A stretch of 8,128 nucleotides of DNA from Candidatus Omnitrophota bacterium (GTDB taxonomy: Bacteria; Omnitrophota; Gorgyraeia; Gygaellales; Profunditerraquicolaceae): the NCBI GenBank assembly GCA_028717985.1, contig JAQUMS010000040.1:1-8128 (forward strand), written 5' to 3'. The translations under genes were made by a program, and so were the position numbers. Positions 5,240 through 8,128 of this stretch are shown here, one piece after another. The notes below the pieces were generated by a model. That model had not been told where the DNA came from. It worked only from the letters and a program-made list of their open reading frames with translations, and did no database searches. Positions within the stretch are counted from its first letter, which is position 1. Every line of letters begins with the position of its first letter.

Positions 5240-6721
5240 GTGAAATATATTATTTCGATTGATCAGGGAACTACGGGAAGCCGGGCTATCGCGTACGACA
5301 AAACCGGGAAACAAGTTTTTTGTTCATATCAGGAATTTAAGCAGTATTTTCCTAAACCCGGATGGGTAGAGCATGATCCTGATGAGATTTGGCGGAGTGT
5401 TAACAATACCCTGCAGGATATACTTTCTCATGTGCCTTCTTCTTCCGTTGCCGCCATCGGCATTACTAATCAAAGAGAAACTACTGTGATATGGGATAGG
5501 AAGACGGGTGTGCCTGTTCATAATGCCATTGTCTGGCAATGCCGCAGGACCGCGGAGCGCTGTGAACATCTGAAAAAGAAATCGGGAGCTTTGGTTTTTT
5601 TTAGAAAGAAAACAGGGTTACCGATAGACGCGTATTTTTCAGCAACCAAAATAGAATGGCTTTTAAAGAGGGCCCCCGGTCTTATGTCCCGCGCGCGCAG
5701 GGGCGAAGTTTGTTTTGGGACTACCGATTCATGGGTGCTCTGGAAATTGACAGGAGGGAAAATTCACGCCACGGATTATACTAATGCTTCCCGGACGATG
5801 CTTTTTAACATTCAGACACTGGAATGGGATAAAGAGATACTGGATATATTTGATATTCCTCCGGCTATTCTTCCTGATGTTAAAAAATCTTCCGGCTTTT
5901 TCGGAGAGACACGCGTTTTGGGAAAACTTAAACAGGGAATTCCTGTCGCCGGGATGGCCGGCGATCAGCAGGCGGCTTTGTTCGGGCAGGCGTGTTTTAA
6001 TCCCGGCAGTGTGAAGAACACGTATGGTACCGGGGCATTCATGCTTTTAAATACCGGACATACGCGTCCGGTTTCCAGGAGCGGATTAATTACTACTTTA
6101 GGGTGCGGCTCCAACGGCGGTCCGGTTTATGTATTAGAGGGTTCGGTATTCATTGCCGGAGCGGCGATTCAATGGCTTCGGGACGGATTAAAGATTATTT
6201 CTTCGGCTGCTGAATCCGAAGAAATGGCTCGAAAAGTTTCCGATAATCAAGGCGTATATTTTATCCCGGCGTTTGTGGGGCTTGGTGCTCCGTATTGGAA
6301 TCAGAATGTCAGAGGGGCCATATTCGGGATTACCCGCGGTATTTCGAAAAATCATCTTGTACGCGCCGCTCTGGAAGCAATGTGTTACCAGACAAAAGAT
6401 GTTTTGACCGCGATGGAAAAAGATTCGGGATTGAAAATAAAAGAATTAAAGATTGACGGGGGAGCCGCTGTGAATAATTTCCTGTGCCAATTTCAGGCCG
6501 ATATACTTGGTATTCCTTTACTTAGACCCGAAGTAATTGAAACAACGTCCCTGGGAGCCGCGTATCTCGCGGGTTTGGCAACGGGATATTGGAAAAACGG
6601 AAAGGAAATCGAACGGTTTCAAAGGCGGAAGATTAGTTTTAAACCTCGCATGCCTAAACTCAAAGCAAAAGAATATTATCGAGGATGGACTGAAGCGATA
6701 CAAAAATTAATTAGGTCTTAG
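5240..6721 (+). CDS. glpK: Glycerol kinase
   Basis: Phosphorylates glycerol with ATP to sn-glycerol-3-phosphate in the cytoplasm (FGGY kinase family). The 493 residues match the usual length of about 495-505. Motifs in order are DQGTTGSRA (8-16, phosphate loop), PGWVEHDP (40-47), GITNQRETT (R79, E80, glycerol contacts), AIVWQCRRT (96-104), TGLPIDAYFSATK (Y132), AGMAGDQQAALFGQ (D242, catalytic base), KNTYGTGAFML (ATP-binding region), FVGLGAPYWN (345-354) and DGGAAVNNFLCQFQADI (406-422). The histidine loop that HPr phosphorylates in enterococcal enzymes has no histidine here (about 219-237). The C-terminus lacks an obvious IIA-Glc binding site, so PTS control seems absent. GTG start with AAGGAG 6 nt upstream, 10 nt after the hydrolase stop. 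The last codons belong to a repeat element that continues downstream. No glpF facilitator gene is in the window. Confidence 0.97.
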   Translation: MKYIISIDQGTTGSRAIAYDKTGKQVFCSYQEFKQYFPKPGWVEHDPDEIWRSVNNTLQDILSHVPSSSVAAIGITNQRETTVIWDRKTGVPVHNAIVWQCRRTAERCEHLKKKSGALVFFRKKTGLPIDAYFSATKIEWLLKRAPGLMSRARRGEVCFGTTDSWVLWKLTGGKIHATDYTNASRTMLFNIQTLEWDKEILDIFDIPPAILPDVKKSSGFFGETRVLGKLKQGIPVAGMAGDQQAALFGQACFNPGSVKNTYGTGAFMLLNTGHTRPVSRSGLITTLGCGSNGGPVYVLEGSVFIAGAAIQWLRDGLKIISSAAESEEMARKVSDNQGVYFIPAFVGLGAPYWNQNVRGAIFGITRGISKNHLVRAALEAMCYQTKDVLTAMEKDSGLKIKELKIDGGAAVNNFLCQFQADILGIPLLRPEVIETTSLGAAYLAGLATGYWKNGKEIERFQRRKISFKPRMPKLKAKEYYRGWTEAIQKLIRS

Positions 6722-6789
6722 TCCATAGGTCATAGCTCATGGTTTTTAGATCCTATTAATATCTATGACCTAAGACCCATGACCTAAGA
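6713..6789. repeat. Hairpin of inverted 14-nt tandem repeat pairs between glpK and the oxidoreductase gene
   Basis: The left arm holds two 14-nt units, AGGTCTTAGTCCAT (6713-6726) and AGGTCATAGCTCAT (6727-6740). The right arm holds two units beginning ATGACCTAAGA (6765-6775 and 6779-6789), also 14 nt apart and in inverted orientation. TAGGTCATAG (6726-6735) pairs perfectly over 10 bp with CTATGACCTA (6763-6772). The element includes the last three codons of glpK (AGG TCT TAG), and its right end provides the weak AAGAG ribosome binding site (6786-6790) of the next gene. It resembles REP/BIME or small MITE-like intergenic repeats. Only this copy is in the window, so the number of copies is unknown. 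It has no T tract after the stem, so it is not a typical terminator. It could stabilise the upstream mRNA. Confidence 0.7.
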
Positions 6790-6796
6790 GCAAATT

Positions 6797-8128
6797 ATGC
6801 ATACATACGACATTATAATAATCGGCGGTGGGGTGACCGGAATGGCAGTTGCCCGCGAATTATCCCGGTATAAAGCACGCATAGCCGTGCTTGAAAAAGA
6901 GGAAGAATCGGCATTTGGTGTTTCCAAGTCCAACAGCGGTATTATTCATCCCGGAACTCAGAATCCGGCCCATTCACTGAAAGGCAGGCTGTGCGCACAG
7001 GGAAATATTTTATTCCGCAAAATTTCAAAAGAACTGGGCATGGATTTTAAACAAGTTGGCGAGTTAATCGTGGCTTTTACGGATGAGGATATTCTGAAAC
7101 TGGAAAGTATCAAAAAGGAAGCTGAATTGCTGGGTGTTCCGGGTTTGCGTATTGTTGGAAGCCGGTGGCTTCGGGAACATGAACCGAATTTAAACGAAGA
7201 GGCGCGCGCCGCGCTTTATGCCCCTACCGCTGGAATTGTGAGCCCCTATCGTGTGGTTTATGATCTTGGCGAAAATGCTTTGAAAAACGGTGTGGAGATT
7301 TATCTAAGGCATGATGTTCAGCACATCGCATGTGTTCAGTCCGAACATCGTTTTGAAGTAACGGCTTCAGGGAATGTTTTTAGAAGCACGTATTTAATTA
7401 ATTGTGCCGGTTTATACGCTGATGATATAGCTTCTATGTCCGGAGTGAATGATTTCCGTATTACTCCGCGAAAAGGGGAGGAATACATCCTGGACAAAAA
7501 AAAACAATATCTTACCAATCACCTGATATTTCCTCTTCCTTCCAAAACTTCCAAAGGGATTTTAGTTATTAAGACCGCTGACGGCAATCCTATGATCGGC
7601 CCTACTGCGGAGGATACTGAAGATAAGGAAGATCGTTCGACATCCAGTGCGGGATTCCAGAAAGTTCTTGGATCCGTGAAGAAGCTTGTGCCGGTGATTA
7701 ATGGGGATGATGTTATAGCATATTTTGCCGGTTTACGTCCGGTTGCAGGTACTGATTTTATAATCCGCCGTGAATTATCCGTTCCCGGTTTGGTTACCGT
7801 GGCCGGAATTCAGTCTCCGGGATTGACAGCCGCGCCGGCGATTGCTTTAATGGTTATCGGACTGCTCAGAGAAAGCGGTTTTTCATTGAAACGTAAATTT
7901 ATTTTTTACAGGCATCGTCCTAAATCGGTGCATTTGTTTTTTCTTCCTGCGAAGAAAGCGCGCGCGTTGGCTGAAAAAAATAAATCATACGGGGATATCG
8001 TATGCAGATGTGAAATGGTATCTGCGCAGGAAATCCGCGATGCCGTAAAGAGAGGCGCGCGGACAATGGACGGCGTTAAATTCAGGACGCGGGCGCAGGC
8101 GGGTCGGTGCCATGGAGGATTTTGTACT
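6797..8128 (+). CDS. GlpA-like FAD-dependent glycerol-3-phosphate dehydrogenase with BFD iron-sulfur domain (3' end outside window)
   Basis: FAD oxidoreductase of the DAO superfamily, most likely oxidising glycerol-3-phosphate to dihydroxyacetone phosphate. 444 codons are in the window and no stop is reached. The N-terminus has a Rossmann FAD motif, IIIIGGGVTG (6-15), with E33 at the end of strand two. SKSNSGIIHPG (43-53), as in GlpA/LhgO-type proteins, follows. The C-terminal FAD end is FAGLRPVAG (310-318) and VAGIQSPGLTAAPAIA (335-350). A BFD-like [2Fe-2S] domain begins at about 400 with C403 and C405 (CRC) and C438 and C443 (GRCHGGFC), so all four cluster ligands are present. This domain is typical of GlpA-type subunits that pass electrons to a partner flavoprotein. 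The ATG at 6797 has AAGAG 6 nt upstream, and the glpK stop is 75 nt away. L-2-hydroxyglutarate oxidase-like activity is the alternative, but the position after glpK favours glycerol-3-phosphate. Confidence 0.9.
   Translation, partial: MHTYDIIIIGGGVTGMAVARELSRYKARIAVLEKEEESAFGVSKSNSGIIHPGTQNPAHSLKGRLCAQGNILFRKISKELGMDFKQVGELIVAFTDEDILKLESIKKEAELLGVPGLRIVGSRWLREHEPNLNEEARAALYAPTAGIVSPYRVVYDLGENALKNGVEIYLRHDVQHIACVQSEHRFEVTASGNVFRSTYLINCAGLYADDIASMSGVNDFRITPRKGEEYILDKKKQYLTNHLIFPLPSKTSKGILVIKTADGNPMIGPTAEDTEDKEDRSTSSAGFQKVLGSVKKLVPVINGDDVIAYFAGLRPVAGTDFIIRRELSVPGLVTVAGIQSPGLTAAPAIALMVIGLLRESGFSLKRKFIFYRHRPKSVHLFFLPAKKARALAEKNKSYGDIVCRCEMVSAQEIRDAVKRGARTMDGVKFRTRAQAGRCHGGFCT

Noticed and set aside
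6713..6789. Reading the repeat hairpin as an integron attC site or a CRISPR fragment
   Set aside because: No integrase or core-site consensus is present, the units are inverted pairs without spacers, and there are only two units per arm.

Overview
The window looks like ordinary chromosomal DNA from an uncultivated, anaerobic or facultative, probably Gram-negative bacterium. The coding is dense and every recognised gene lies on the + strand. The DAHP synthase and the radical SAM enzyme resemble clostridial/Firmicutes-type proteins. A small gene with a Sec signal, a periplasm-facing membrane protein and short hairpin repeats suggest a candidate-phylum lineage of the Omnitrophota type. That placement is inference with low confidence, because there is no rRNA or other marker gene here.

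Layout: (1) Bases 1-2320 hold a two-gene unit. The first gene is a radical SAM/SPASM peptide-maturase-like enzyme whose 5' end lies outside the window. It overlaps by 4 nt (ATGA) a complete class I DAHP synthase, the first enzyme of the shikimate pathway. (2) Bases 2317-2913 hold a monocistronic gene for a small exported three-cysteine protein, with a probable promoter, a very strong ribosome binding site and a clear intrinsic terminator. (3) Bases 2924-3313 hold a near-consensus sigma70-type promoter and a 105-residue basic protein of unknown function. (4) Bases 3422-8128 hold an apparent glycerol/glyceride operon. It contains an alpha/beta hydrolase of the monoacylglycerol-lipase type fused to five predicted membrane segments and a Coa1-like C-terminal domain, then glycerol kinase (glpK), then a GlpA-like FAD oxidoreductase with a C-terminal BFD-type iron-sulfur domain. 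The last gene runs off the right edge.

How the genes may work together: the last three genes read as consecutive steps, ester hydrolysis releasing glycerol, ATP-dependent phosphorylation to glycerol-3-phosphate, and oxidation to dihydroxyacetone phosphate. The operon has a good extended -10 promoter, and a perfect 14-bp palindrome lies across the expected transcription start. A hairpin made of inverted pairs of 14-nt repeats lies between glpK and the oxidoreductase gene and includes the last codons of glpK. The most unusual items are the hydrolase-membrane-Coa1-like fusion and the coupling of a peptide-maturase-like radical SAM enzyme to DAHP synthase. I saw no CRISPR array, tRNA, rRNA, transposase or phage gene. 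No gap between genes exceeds about 220 bases.
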